NCBI GenBank assembly: GCA_029212405.1 | Contig: JARGNR010000038.1 | Coordinates: 1 to 58,520, forward strand | DNA from: Saprospiraceae bacterium | GTDB lineage: Bacteria > Bacteroidota > Bacteroidia > Chitinophagales > Saprospiraceae | Direction of reading: 5' to 3' | DNA: 58,520 nt | Shown here: positions 8,634 to 16,975 of the stretch, one piece after another | Position numbering within the stretch: the stretch's first letter is position 1 | How the letters are laid out: each line of letters opens with the position of its first letter | Translations under genes and position numbers: made by a program | Notes under the pieces: generated by a model | Database searches by the model: none | What the model saw: only the letters and a program-made list of their open reading frames with translations | What the model was told of the DNA's origin: nothing

Positions 8634-10757
8634 CTATGCACGCTCTACAGAAGTCACCCCTTTATCCAGTTTGATAATCTGATTAGCAGTTTTTAAAATT
8701 GGACCATGATGCGCAACCATGATTATAATTTTAGATTGCTTTAGTTTTGACAATAGATCACAGATGTAGTCTTCTAAAAGAGTATCCATCGCTGATGTGG
8801 GCTCATCCAACAACAAAACATCTGGATCCTTATACAGTGCACGCATCAGTGATATGACCTGGCGTTGACCTCCAGATAAATTGGAACCATCTTTCCCAAT
8901 ATGTGTAAAAGGGCCATGGGTGAAACTATTTAAAAATACGGAAAAATTATATTTTTCAACAAAGGCATTAAATTTTGCAATTTCTGCCTCATTAATCACA
9001 TCGAGCACTACATTGTCAAGAATGGTTCCGCTGATCAAATTACTCACTTGAGATACCACGCCCACTTTACTCCTCCAAGCCGATAACTCTATCTCATTCA
9101 ACTCATGCGTTCCATTGATTCGAATGGTTCCTCTTTCATACATTCTGAACTTTTGAATGAGTTGTAAAAGGACACTTTTTCCTTCGCCAACTTGTCCTGT
9201 TATGATGGCAATATCACCTCGTTTTGCTTCCATATTCACATTATGGAGAAGGTTTTGACGACCTGGAAACTGATAGGATAAATTTTGGATTTGAATCTTT
9301 TGAATACTTGGTAGTGGAAGCGTTTCTTGTTGTTCCTCTGTCTTCTCTAATTGCACCTGAGCAAATTCATACATACGATGAAAAGCAACAAAAGCATCCT
9401 GCATTTGAAAATTCATTTGGATGATTCTTGCAATCGCTCCAAACACGGTAGTGATAACCGTAAGTATGGCAACAAATTCACCAAGCTGCAGTCGCTCATT
9501 CAATACTAAACTGGTCATCAGTGCTATGGCACTAATCGTGAAAACGGTAGCGGTCAGCTCTTTGTATAGACTATAATTCTTTCCCAAAGTTCCGAGTAAA
9601 AATGAATTTTGCTGATAGTATTTGTACTTGTTTTCACCTGCAATTGCGAATACATCTTCTTTCCCTGCCTGCTTGATTGGTTCTATCATTCTTACCGTGT
9701 CAATGAAAGCACTTTCAGCCGCTGCAAAACTGGACATCACACTTCGTTGGTTGTCAGAAATTGGTTTGCGGTAAAAAATAAAAATGGCGGCATACACTGG
9801 AGTGGCCAGAAATACAAGCAACGCTATTTCCCATGAATAGTAGGAGATAAATCCACAAGAGATAAGTACAATTAAGATGTCTACTCCAACCTGCACGGTG
9901 AGATAACTAATGAATTGTTGAATTCGTCGAGTGTCATTAAGTCGAGAAATGATATCCCCCGTTTCTCTGGTGTCAAAAAACAACATAGGTAAATCAAAGA
10001 GTTTTCTATAAAAAGAAAAAAGTACGCGCACGTTGAAATCTTTCATAAACCGGAGTAGAATTGAAGTTCTAAAATAATTCAAACCCGATCGAGCACATAA
10101 GACGACAAACAATAAGCCGAGCCCTAAGTAGATTTTTGTTAGATTTTGATTGGGGATGAATTCATCAATCAGTCTCTGATTAAATATTGCTGTAGCTAAC
10201 CCTAATATAGAAATCATAATACCCAAACCAAGAGAGATCAGGAGTATGGGAATGTCTTGTTCAATGATGCTTTTGAACCATTGCTGTTGGCGCTTCACCG
10301 TGAGTTCGTTTTTAATGAATGACTCATTGGGTGAAACAATGATGGCCATCCGCGATTTCCAGTGTTTCAACAACTCCTCTTCTGTCCATTCAATGAGTCC
10401 AATCGCTGGATCAATGATGGAATAGATGATGGGTTCATTATTCTCAGGAGTAGAATAGTTATAGCAGACTACATAATGTTCCGTATCCAATTCATTGACG
10501 ATATGGAGTATGCAAGGGAAAGTCGCTCCTTCTCGGAATTCTTGAAGCTGATCAATCTCGTAGACATCGGCATCCATTCCATGTTTCTGAGCGGCGTTTT
10601 TCATTCCCAGTAGGGTGGTGCCATGCAATGTAGTACCACTTTCGGCTCGTAGATCATCGAAGGTTGTATTTCCTCCATGCATTCGGATGACGGACATTAA
10701 ACAAGCTACTCCGCAATCGGAAGTATCGTTTTGGCGTACAAATTTTGGTTGAAGCAT
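8634..10757 (-). CDS. C39 peptidase-containing ABC exporter for double-glycine peptides
   Basis: This 707-residue protein has the three-part build of bacteriocin exporters. Residues 1-130 are a C39 cysteine peptidase with catalytic Cys15 in DTSDCGVACL, His in TEHYVV (about 91) and Asp in IDPAIG (about 117). A six-helix exporter domain follows (about 165-440). The ATPase has Walker A GQVGEGKS at about 521, signature LSGGQRQ at about 627 and Walker B DVLLLDEP at about 646. Such proteins cut leader peptides after Gly-Gly in the cytoplasm and export the core. It lies at the end of an operon that begins with a Gly-Gly precursor (14058-14225), which is its likely substrate. A 90-base gap separates it from the thioredoxin-like gene. 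Confidence 0.9.
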   Translation of the reverse strand: MLQPKFVRQNDTSDCGVACLMSVIRMHGGNTTFDDLRAESGTTLHGTTLLGMKNAAQKHGMDADVYEIDQLQEFREGATFPCILHIVNELDTEHYVVCYNYSTPENNEPIIYSIIDPAIGLIEWTEEELLKHWKSRMAIIVSPNESFIKNELTVKRQQQWFKSIIEQDIPILLISLGLGIMISILGLATAIFNQRLIDEFIPNQNLTKIYLGLGLLFVVLCARSGLNYFRTSILLRFMKDFNVRVLFSFYRKLFDLPMLFFDTRETGDIISRLNDTRRIQQFISYLTVQVGVDILIVLISCGFISYYSWEIALLVFLATPVYAAIFIFYRKPISDNQRSVMSSFAAAESAFIDTVRMIEPIKQAGKEDVFAIAGENKYKYYQQNSFLLGTLGKNYSLYKELTATVFTISAIALMTSLVLNERLQLGEFVAILTVITTVFGAIARIIQMNFQMQDAFVAFHRMYEFAQVQLEKTEEQQETLPLPSIQKIQIQNLSYQFPGRQNLLHNVNMEAKRGDIAIITGQVGEGKSVLLQLIQKFRMYERGTIRINGTHELNEIELSAWRSKVGVVSQVSNLISGTILDNVVLDVINEAEIAKFNAFVEKYNFSVFLNSFTHGPFTHIGKDGSNLSGGQRQVISLMRALYKDPDVLLLDEPTSAMDTLLEDYICDLLSKLKQSKIIIMVAHHGPILKTANQIIKLDKGVTSVERA

Positions 10758-10847
10758 AATGAATTGTATACTGGTTTAAAAGATTGATTTATATATGTTG
10801 CAAATTTTGCGTTGCTATCGTTTGGTTCGATTTTTCAATCACACACT

Positions 10848-11363
10848 TCATTCTATATACTTAGTGAGCGCATCTATCTTTACCAGTCCTGTATATCGTT
10901 TTAGAAGTTCTCCTTGGGGAGAATAAATAAAAGAAGAAGGATAGGTGGATATAGAAAGCGCATGAACGGATTTATCATAGATGGCTTTTCCTATGTTTAT
11001 CCCTTCAAGGTTGATCTCCTTATACGTATTTTTGAATTCAGTGATCTCTGAAATCTCATCCAAGGAAAAGAAATACAAATCACCACCAGCAAATTCTTCC
11101 AGGTTTGAAAATATTAGCTTGGCTTGTTTGTGGCAATGATCACAATCGGTACTAAAGAAGAAGATTATTTTCGTTGAATTTGTATTGGATAATACGTGTT
11201 TGCTGCTGTCTAATGCGGTCCAGGTTATGAGCGGAAGAGTTGATGAAAGCTCTTTAAACTCCGCTTTTTCTTTTAAAAGTGAACGCGTCTTGGTGAGTAA
11301 TATAGCTGACACAGACACCAATATGATACCTAAAATCCAAACTTTGATTACTTTATTTTTCAT
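10848..11363 (-). CDS. Membrane-anchored thioredoxin-like protein
   Basis: The 171-residue protein has an N-terminal membrane anchor (about 7-25) and a thioredoxin-like fold facing the periplasm. The active-site motif is CDHC within FFFSTDCDHCHKQ at about residue 74, and the cis-proline loop is STYPSSF. Proteins of this kind make, break or shuffle disulfides outside the cytoplasm. Its ATG is one base after the stop of the gene at 11365-11985, so the two are surely co-transcribed. The peptide encoded at the head of the operon has four cysteines in its core, which suggests that this protein oxidises or proofreads its disulfides. A general role in cytochrome or wall metabolism is less likely in this context. 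Confidence 0.8.
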   Translation of the reverse strand: MKNKVIKVWILGIILVSVSAILLTKTRSLLKEKAEFKELSSTLPLITWTALDSSKHVLSNTNSTKIIFFFSTDCDHCHKQAKLIFSNLEEFAGGDLYFFSLDEISEITEFKNTYKEINLEGINIGKAIYDKSVHALSISTYPSSFIYSPQGELLKRYTGLVKIDALTKYIE

Positions 11364-11364
11364 C

Positions 11365-11985
11365 TTAACTGAGTGTTACGGATAAGAAAACCAAGAATGA
11401 CGTCCAAAGTAAAAGTGCCGTTAAGTAAACGATTACAACATTTTCAGCCGCAACTTTAACACTCCCGTCGTAGTATTCTTTGAATTGAAAAGAGATATAA
11501 ATTACAAATAGTACTTCCCAAATATTGATACTTCTAAAACCGACTCTTGCCCAAGGCTCGAAATCGTTGATATCGAATAAGGACATAAGAGATCCAAAAG
11601 AATAATTATGGATTTCATCTAAGGAGTAGGTATCAGAAGTAGTAGCAAATACGATTACACGTATTATTAAAGGAATCAGAAATATCGTATAGGCAAAGAC
11701 CACACTATTTAATATCGGTTTGAACTTGACTTTAATATCGCTTAGATGCAGCATGGCATAAAAGAGCGAAGAAACACAAAGGATTTTAATGATGTATCCA
11801 AATACGCTAAGTAGGTAATCAATCCATATGAATTTATGGGCGCCATCAATAATATCTTTTATCTGATAGCTAGAAAGTTGCTCTCCGAGAGATTCCGTTA
11901 AGACAGATTCTGTAATGACCAAGGAGTTTATGGCCCATGTTAAAACGATTAATACAATTATATTTATAATAATAAGTAGTCTCAT
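11365..11985 (-). CDS. Five-helix membrane protein of the peptide locus
   Basis: I do not recognise a family with confidence. The 206 residues contain about five hydrophobic helices (roughly 3-22, 55-80, 94-115, 150-166 and 180-204), with a polar loop between the first and second. It has no catalytic motif. Its ATG overlaps the TGA of the ATPase gene (ATGA), so translation is probably coupled. The position between an ABC ATPase and a thioredoxin-like protein suggests a second membrane subunit of that ABC complex or an immunity factor. A Yip1-like membrane protein is another possibility. Confidence 0.7.
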   Translation of the reverse strand: MRLLIIINIIVLIVLTWAINSLVITESVLTESLGEQLSSYQIKDIIDGAHKFIWIDYLLSVFGYIIKILCVSSLFYAMLHLSDIKVKFKPILNSVVFAYTIFLIPLIIRVIVFATTSDTYSLDEIHNYSFGSLMSLFDINDFEPWARVGFRSINIWEVLFVIYISFQFKEYYDGSVKVAAENVVIVYLTALLLWTSFLVFLSVTLS

Positions 11986-12656
11986 GATTGTTGAAGTAAT
12001 TGGGCGATGTCGTTTTCCGAAACCATGGTCGTCTCGACATCGCGGATGATTTGTCCCGCCTTAAGGATTAAAAGGCGGTCCGCAAAATTATATGAAAAGC
12101 TCAAGTCATGTTCAGCTATTAAAATTGTCGTATCAGAAAGTAAATCAAGATACTTGACAACTCCATTTTGTGACGCATGATCTAAGTAAGTAAGAATTTC
12201 ATCAAATAGTAATAGTTCTCTTTTTGACACTAATGCTCCCAATATTCCTACTTTCCTTCGATTCCCAGAGGACATATTTCGAATAGGCATACCGAGTTCC
12301 AAGGAATGGAAATTTAGTAATGTGGATAGTACTTTGATTTCCTGATCGCTAGGATTTTCACCTACAAAATTGATGTATTGCCGTGCCGTAAGAAATTGTA
12401 AAAGAAATGATTCATCCAAGAAGGCTGAAGTTCTCGATTTCCAGTGTTCACTTTCTTTGACCGACGATCCAAACAATTTTATAGTTCCACTTTGCAAAGG
12501 AATGAGGTCTAATAATGCTCGAAGGAGTGTAGATTTACCACTTCCATTTGATCCAAGAATTGCTACTTTTTGTCCATCGGGAATATGAAGGTCCTCGATA
12601 AAAAGAGCAGGTTTTCTATCGTATGAAATCGTTGTATTTGAGATATGAATACTCAT
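11982..12656 (-). CDS. ABC transporter ATP-binding protein of the peptide locus
   Basis: This 224-residue stand-alone ATPase has Walker A GSNGSGKST at about 34-42, a slightly unusual signature (MSSGNRRK rather than LSGGQ), Walker B LLLFDEI and an H-loop in AEHDLS. The size and MSSG-type signature are typical of ABC-2 type systems. It overlaps by four bases (ATGA) both the permease gene before it and the membrane-protein gene after it, so the three products are likely made in fixed ratio and form one complex. In bacteriocin clusters such complexes often protect the producer by pumping the peptide away from the membrane; here that role is inferred. Confidence 0.88.
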   Translation of the reverse strand: MSIHISNTTISYDRKPALFIEDLHIPDGQKVAILGSNGSGKSTLLRALLDLIPLQSGTIKLFGSSVKESEHWKSRTSAFLDESFLLQFLTARQYINFVGENPSDQEIKVLSTLLNFHSLELGMPIRNMSSGNRRKVGILGALVSKRELLLFDEILTYLDHASQNGVVKYLDLLSDTTILIAEHDLSFSYNFADRLLILKAGQIIRDVETTMVSENDIAQLLQQS

Positions 12657-13972
12657 AAAGTTGTAAGTTTTATGTATATTCTATACTTCAAGCGATAGTA
12701 TAATCTCGTAAATACTGCACGGTACACGGACCGTAGTGCAAAAGAGAATATCGCAATGGAGAATATAACGAATAAAAATATATTGGGAAACCAGATAGTA
12801 GCTAGTGAAACGATCCCAATCACCATGATTAATACGAAAAGCATATACAACCCTTGGTAGGCTGAAGGTAATTTCATTGTATTTAACTGGCTGGAATCAT
12901 TTACATCGATTCGATCTTCTGCAAGTAATATACCTAAAAAAAGTAATGGAGTAACTACGGTAAAATTGAAAATAAACATTATTCCCAATGCAACTAATAG
13001 TGCTAAATTGTCAAAGCAGAATAGGCACAGAATCAATGCTAAAATTGCATTCAAAAACTGTAAATATTGTAGCTTAACAGTAAAGTATTTAGAATATCCA
13101 GAGAAACTCATTAATAGACTCAGGTTACTATACTGAGCGGTCATGAAATAGGGTATTATGATTAGCGGAGCAAGTGTGAAGTACGTTTGAATCAATATAA
13201 GAATTGACAAATTAATTTCATTTGCTTCTCCATATTGAGATATAATAATGTATAGGTATAATCCGGATACAGCAATGATCTTTAACCCGATTAACTTCAA
13301 ATGACGGCTGGACAGAATCAAACGCTCATCCAACCAAACCATTACATTGCCAAAAGTGGGTAGTTTTGATTCGGAAGACTTGCTTTGAGTACCATAGTCT
13401 ATATATCTTGGCTCATTCAGACGATAATAGAATAAGAAAAGTATCATCAGGATGAGCGTACAGTTTGTTTGTAGGGTGCTCAGCTCAAAGTATAAACCCA
13501 TAAAACATACAAGCAGTGAAGCTACCATGACAACTTTATGTTGAATGGTATTTCGGCCTCTACTTGCTAAAGCTAGAAGCCAAGACATAAGACACATGCT
13601 TGTGATCGCTGTGGGCATAGGGATATCGAGTAAAATTGGTACGAGTAGGCTAGATAGGGGGAGTAGAATATTTCTAATCGATATGCTATCCAACAATACT
13701 TCAATCGAGTTTAAAAATTTAGATCCATACGCACGTAAAGAAAAGGCAGGAAAAGCAATCGAAGAACTTCGAAAAACTACTTTTAAGATTAAGTCCAGAC
13801 AGACATACATGTAGATGATGCCGCCTTCTAGAAATGGAAACGTATTATGTTGACTTATGATTGAAAATAAAAGAACATAAAAGTTTGCTACTAGAATAAA
13901 TTTAGCAACGAAATTTGCGATGATATTGATCCAATTCCTATCCAATAAAGATAGGAGCCACACTTTAAACAT
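12653..13972 (-). CDS. ABC-2 type permease-like membrane protein of the peptide locus
   Basis: The 439 residues contain about ten or more hydrophobic helices and end in a basic tail, with no enzymatic motif. The four-base overlap with the following ATPase gene makes it the likely membrane partner of that ATPase. The overall pattern (multispan protein of about 440 residues next to an MSSG-signature ATPase) resembles ABC-2 permeases, but I see no named motif. It is the first gene after the hairpin that follows the peptide gene, so its expression probably depends on read-through from the peptide promoter. Confidence 0.75.
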   Translation of the reverse strand: MFKVWLLSLLDRNWINIIANFVAKFILVANFYVLLFSIISQHNTFPFLEGGIIYMYVCLDLILKVVFRSSSIAFPAFSLRAYGSKFLNSIEVLLDSISIRNILLPLSSLLVPILLDIPMPTAITSMCLMSWLLALASRGRNTIQHKVVMVASLLVCFMGLYFELSTLQTNCTLILMILFLFYYRLNEPRYIDYGTQSKSSESKLPTFGNVMVWLDERLILSSRHLKLIGLKIIAVSGLYLYIIISQYGEANEINLSILILIQTYFTLAPLIIIPYFMTAQYSNLSLLMSFSGYSKYFTVKLQYLQFLNAILALILCLFCFDNLALLVALGIMFIFNFTVVTPLLFLGILLAEDRIDVNDSSQLNTMKLPSAYQGLYMLFVLIMVIGIVSLATIWFPNIFLFVIFSIAIFSFALRSVYRAVFTRLYYRLKYRIYIKLTTL

Positions 13973-13993
13973 ATGAGAAAAATAATGTAATAA

Positions 13994-14021
13994 AGAAGTA
14001 GCTACCGGAGTAGCTACCTCT
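13994..14021 (-). terminator. Intercistronic hairpin between peptide gene and transport genes
   Basis: On the minus strand AGAGGTAGCTAC and GTAGCTACTTCT pair over a TCCG loop (12 bp with one G-T pair), followed by a T-rich stretch with scattered A and C. It lies 36 bases after the peptide stop and about 20 bases before the permease start. It looks like a partial terminator that would let the peptide be made in excess over its transporters, or an RNA-stabilising element. Confidence 0.6.
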
Positions 14022-14057
14022 ATAAGAAGTTTATCTTAAATCTTACTTCTTAACATC

Positions 14058-14225
14058 TTAACAAAGACTACAGTCATTATCCTGAAGAAGTAGACATCCT
14101 ACATAAACAGCTGCACTACCAACACCTCCGCCTAAAGCAGCGCCTGTTAGTGCACATCCGATGTGTTGAGCCCAACTCCAACCTCCAGTAATTTCTGCGC
14201 TTGTTTGATCATTAACCTTTTTCAT
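14058..14225 (-). CDS. Double-glycine leader peptide precursor, bacteriocin-like
   Basis: The 55-residue precursor starts at the ATG at 14225; an upstream start would add 20 unrelated residues. Its leader MKKVNDQTSAEITGG has exactly 15 residues and ends in Gly-Gly, with Ile at -4 as in C39 substrates. The predicted 40-residue core begins WSWAQHIGC, has cysteines at core positions 9, 29, 37 and 40, a Gly/Ala-rich hydrophobic middle with two overlapping GxxxG motifs (13-17 and 17-21), and ends CSLC. This combination fits a membrane-active class II bacteriocin. Short 15-residue Gly-Gly leaders are known from Bacteroidetes peptide toxins. Downstream genes supply a C39 exporter, a thioredoxin-like protein and an ABC complex. 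Target and activity are unknown; a signalling peptide is the main alternative. Confidence 0.8.
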   Translation of the reverse strand: MKKVNDQTSAEITGGWSWAQHIGCALTGAALGGGVGSAAVYVGCLLLQDNDCSLC

Positions 14226-14250
14226 AATATTAAATTTAAATTGATTTACT

Positions 14251-14266
14251 GTTACAAGATCGTAAC
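14251..14266 (-). promoter_or_regulatory. Inverted repeat upstream of the peptide gene
   Basis: GTTAC and GTAAC are inverted around a six-base centre, 26 bases before the peptide ATG. A weak -7-like TATATTGC lies just upstream of it on the minus strand, so the repeat would fall near the start of the transcript. It could be an operator or a small leader hairpin. Confidence 0.35.
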
Positions 14267-14285
14267 GATTGCAATATAGGGGCAA

Positions 14286-14727
14286 GTAAAATTGAGCTCT
14301 GTTAATAATAAGTTAAATTTATTTTTTAATTAATATTCATTAATTATATTTATGATTAATAATTTTTATGATTCACTACATTTAGTCTTGATAGAAGTTA
14401 ATTGCCAACTTTAATGAATTCTATTTTTACTTTTATAGAAGTGCTTTTTTTAAAATTTGAGAGATTATCTAGATCGCAGGTGCACGTTTGATTTTCTCAA
14501 AAACCATTTTTTATAGGCTATCAATAGTAACGAATCCCTTTTATGGGTTGTGCTTCAGAAAAGTATTAAAGGAGATGTATTACAGTTACCTTGGAAAAAA
14601 GTTCTAAGTCATTCTTATGTAGATTCGAAGTCCAAAACATTTACACCAACTCAAGTATACTTAATACCGTTTTCGATTAAGAATTTGAAATAGAAAAAAC
14701 TCATCGCATTACGTTCACGAATTTATT
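14286..14727. other. AT-rich intergenic region with a possible gene remnant
   Basis: No complete gene is visible. On the plus strand a frame runs open from just after a TAG at 14514 to the stop at 14691-14693 (about 58 codons) without a start codon; its wording is protein-like (SNESLLWVVLQKS...) but I do not recognise it, so it may be the decayed end of a gene. I searched both strands here for a second Gly-Gly peptide and saw none. Confidence 0.4.
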
Positions 14728-14922
14728 CTACTGGTCAGCACTTTTCTCTGTCTTCTGTTTATGCGTATTGATCATCCAGGCATTAAAAGCAATAACCAAT
14801 AGAATCAATCCAATGACTTTTGAAATAGTGGTTTCCTCTTGATAGAAGAAGAGAAGATAAAATCCAGCGATGAATAATACATTTCGAATTATAATTCTTG
14901 TGATATGGTTGCTATTGGTCAT
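14728..14922 (-). CDS. Small two-helix membrane protein, possible immunity protein
   Basis: The 64-residue product has two hydrophobic helices (about 11-26 and 33-50) separated by a short acidic loop, and a charged C-terminal tail. It belongs to no family I can name. It lies on the same strand and upstream of the bacteriocin-like gene, about 500 bases away. Small two- to four-helix proteins next to class II bacteriocin genes are often the immunity protein, which makes that role a reasonable guess. The distance, and the sequence remnant between them, argue for caution. Confidence 0.5.
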   Translation of the reverse strand: MTNSNHITRIIIRNVLFIAGFYLLFFYQEETTISKVIGLILLVIAFNAWMINTHKQKTEKSADQ

Positions 14923-15278
14923 TTGTGAAGTTTTATTGATTCAGCCCTCTATTTGTTAGACTTTTTGTAGGAGGGATATAAATTTAGCTACAATATACGG
15001 TATCTTTATGTTGGGAGCAATGATCGTGGAATACTAATATATGGAAGTTGATTTTTTAATTGAAGAATTACTTTATTTTGTTTGTCGATCACTTTTAATT
15101 AAGCAAAGACGGAAAATAATTCTATTAGTAAGCTATAATAAAAGCTATTCTACATTTGAAAGGATGCTAGGAAGGCAAATTGGAAACTTTAAGGTGTAGA
15201 TAAGACGGACATTCAACCTGTATGTTTTGTCTAAACATCAATAAATTGCACTAACATATTTTAATATTATCGATTAGA
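14923..15278. other. Intergenic region with a doubtful 52-codon frame
   Basis: A plus-strand frame from ATG at 15041 to the stop ending at 15199 would give a basic 52-residue peptide with a hydrophobic middle. It has no good ribosome-binding site and no recognisable motif. The rest of the gap shows nothing. Confidence 0.3.
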
Positions 15279-15497
15279 ATGGAACTGGACCTTCCTTTTA
15301 TTCAATTTTTTGAAAATTTAGAATCGTTTGATAAAATCGAAATTATATCAAGCACAGGAAGTAAAATGATTGAATTAGATATTAGGAAAAGTGAAAATAG
15401 AATTGATGTCACCAACCTAACTCCTGGATTATATTTGGTTAAAATTCATTATGTTAGTGGTATTGTTAAGAGTGAAAAAATTATAGTAGCAAATTGA
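15279..15497 (+). pseudogene. Orphan T9SS C-terminal sorting domain, gene fragment
   Basis: The 72 residues are almost entirely a type A T9SS sorting domain: KIEIISSTGSKM, then NLTPGLYLVKIHY, then the basic EKIIVAN end. There is no signal peptide, no cargo and not even the usual YPNP start of the domain. A stop codon lies eight codons upstream in the same frame. Without a signal peptide the product could not reach the T9SS, so this is best read as the surviving end of a deleted gene. Its TGA overlaps the TTG start of the next gene by TTGA, showing that the two were once, and may still be, translated together. Confidence 0.65.
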
Positions 15498-16975
15498 TTA
15501 GGTATACTATTATTATATCAATAATTATGAATAGTCTTGCCCTATTTGGGCAAGACTATTATAATATCTCGTTAGATACTGAATTTGATAATGGAGCAAT
15601 CGTGAAAACTTTTGTGAAAAATGATACCATTGATATTGGGTTGGTAATTTCAGAAAATCAATCTTTGATTCTTTCTCATACTAAAACAAATGGATTGATA
15701 GATACCATCTTGGTGAATGATCAGGCACTATCTCTAAATGGAGTGGTCAGAGATGCGAATAACTATTACTTTTTTGGAAAAAACAGAAATATATCTAATG
15801 AATTAGTTTTTGGTCAATATGACGGTATAGCGTTTACATCAAAACAAATTATTATCGATGATGCAAACTTCGTTTTTCCCAAAGCTTTCATAAAATATAA
15901 AGGAGGTTTTTTATATGCATACGAACTAGAAATGGATGAAAATCCTTCAAAAATAGGCGTTCGACTTTCTAGAGTAGATTTAAATGGTGATGTCATTTGG
16001 ACCAAAGAATTAGGAGTAGAGAATGAAAAGAATAAATTGTATGAAATTTTGGTGAATTCAACAGATGAAATAATCGTTGCGACTAAAGGAAGTAATGTAC
16101 CTGGTTTTGGGTTGAATGTATTTCAACCAATTACATACAAATTAAGTTCGGAAGGTGTTATTCTAAAACAATTAGTAAATAGTGAGCCCTCTGATATGTT
16201 TGCCCAAGTGTATATAGCAAATTTAAATGAGGAAGGATTTGTGACAGGGAGTAGAGTAAATCGTCAACAAGATCCGGATATTGTTTTTAACAATTTGTAC
16301 CCCTTCCCATTTAAACTGACATTTAGAAATAATTCCGGTTCCATCTCTGATGATATGTTGATATCTATTGCTTTGCCTGAAGAAATTGAAGTCGCACAAA
16401 TGAGTTCAAGTAAGGATCAAGAATTTATATATTTATATGGTAGACTTTTTAATGGGGACTCTAAAAAAAGTTTTGGTTGGATCAAGAAAATAGAAAAAGA
16501 TGGGACGCCTGTATGGGAAAAGATTTATAGTCACCCGGAAAGTAATTTACCTGATAATGATCAATATTTTTTAAATCTTATTGAAGACGAGAATGGAGAC
16601 TTATATGCCATTGGTAAAACAAAGAAACCTTCGTTAGATTTTAATTTATGGCTTATTAAAATCAATGAAAATGGATGTTTTGGGGGGGAATCGTGTTTAG
16701 ATCAATTAGTAGTCACCAACGATCTTATAGAAATAGAACCTTCAAACAAGGATTTTTTAATATATCCAAATCCGTCTCAACAATTTATTAATATCAGTAT
16801 TTTTAATCAGGGAATTTCCAATATTACCATCTATTCTAATCAAGGTCATATAATAAAGAAAATTAATAATCCATCTAAGAACATAATAGTAGATAATCTA
16901 ATCCCAAACATGTATCTAGTTGTTTTTCAGTATTCGAATGGAAAGAGTATTGCCAGTAGAGTTATAATTGAATAG
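15494..16975 (+). CDS. Secreted repeat-type protein with T9SS sorting domain
   Basis: This 493-residue protein starts at TTG 15494, which gives a proper signal peptide (basic start, then IIISIIMNSLALFG, cleavage near GQ). The ATG eleven codons later would cut the signal short. The middle shows irregular blades such as GVRLSRVDLNGDVIWTKEL and GWIKKIEKDGTPVWEKIY. This pattern suggests a beta-propeller of the kind found in many Bacteroidota surface proteins. The end is a T9SS sorting domain beginning LIYPNPSQQF. Its exact role is unknown. The start overlaps the orphan sorting domain before it by four bases. Confidence 0.75.
   Translation: MIRYTIIISIIMNSLALFGQDYYNISLDTEFDNGAIVKTFVKNDTIDIGLVISENQSLILSHTKTNGLIDTILVNDQALSLNGVVRDANNYYFFGKNRNISNELVFGQYDGIAFTSKQIIIDDANFVFPKAFIKYKGGFLYAYELEMDENPSKIGVRLSRVDLNGDVIWTKELGVENEKNKLYEILVNSTDEIIVATKGSNVPGFGLNVFQPITYKLSSEGVILKQLVNSEPSDMFAQVYIANLNEEGFVTGSRVNRQQDPDIVFNNLYPFPFKLTFRNNSGSISDDMLISIALPEEIEVAQMSSSKDQEFIYLYGRLFNGDSKKSFGWIKKIEKDGTPVWEKIYSHPESNLPDNDQYFLNLIEDENGDLYAIGKTKKPSLDFNLWLIKINENGCFGGESCLDQLVVTNDLIEIEPSNKDFLIYPNPSQQFINISIFNQGISNITIYSNQGHIIKKINNPSKNIIVDNLIPNMYLVVFQYSNGKSIASRVIIE

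Noticed and set aside
14286-14727. Search for a second Gly-Gly peptide that would make a two-peptide bacteriocin
   Set aside because: No short frame with a Gly-Gly leader is visible on either strand here or between the operon genes.
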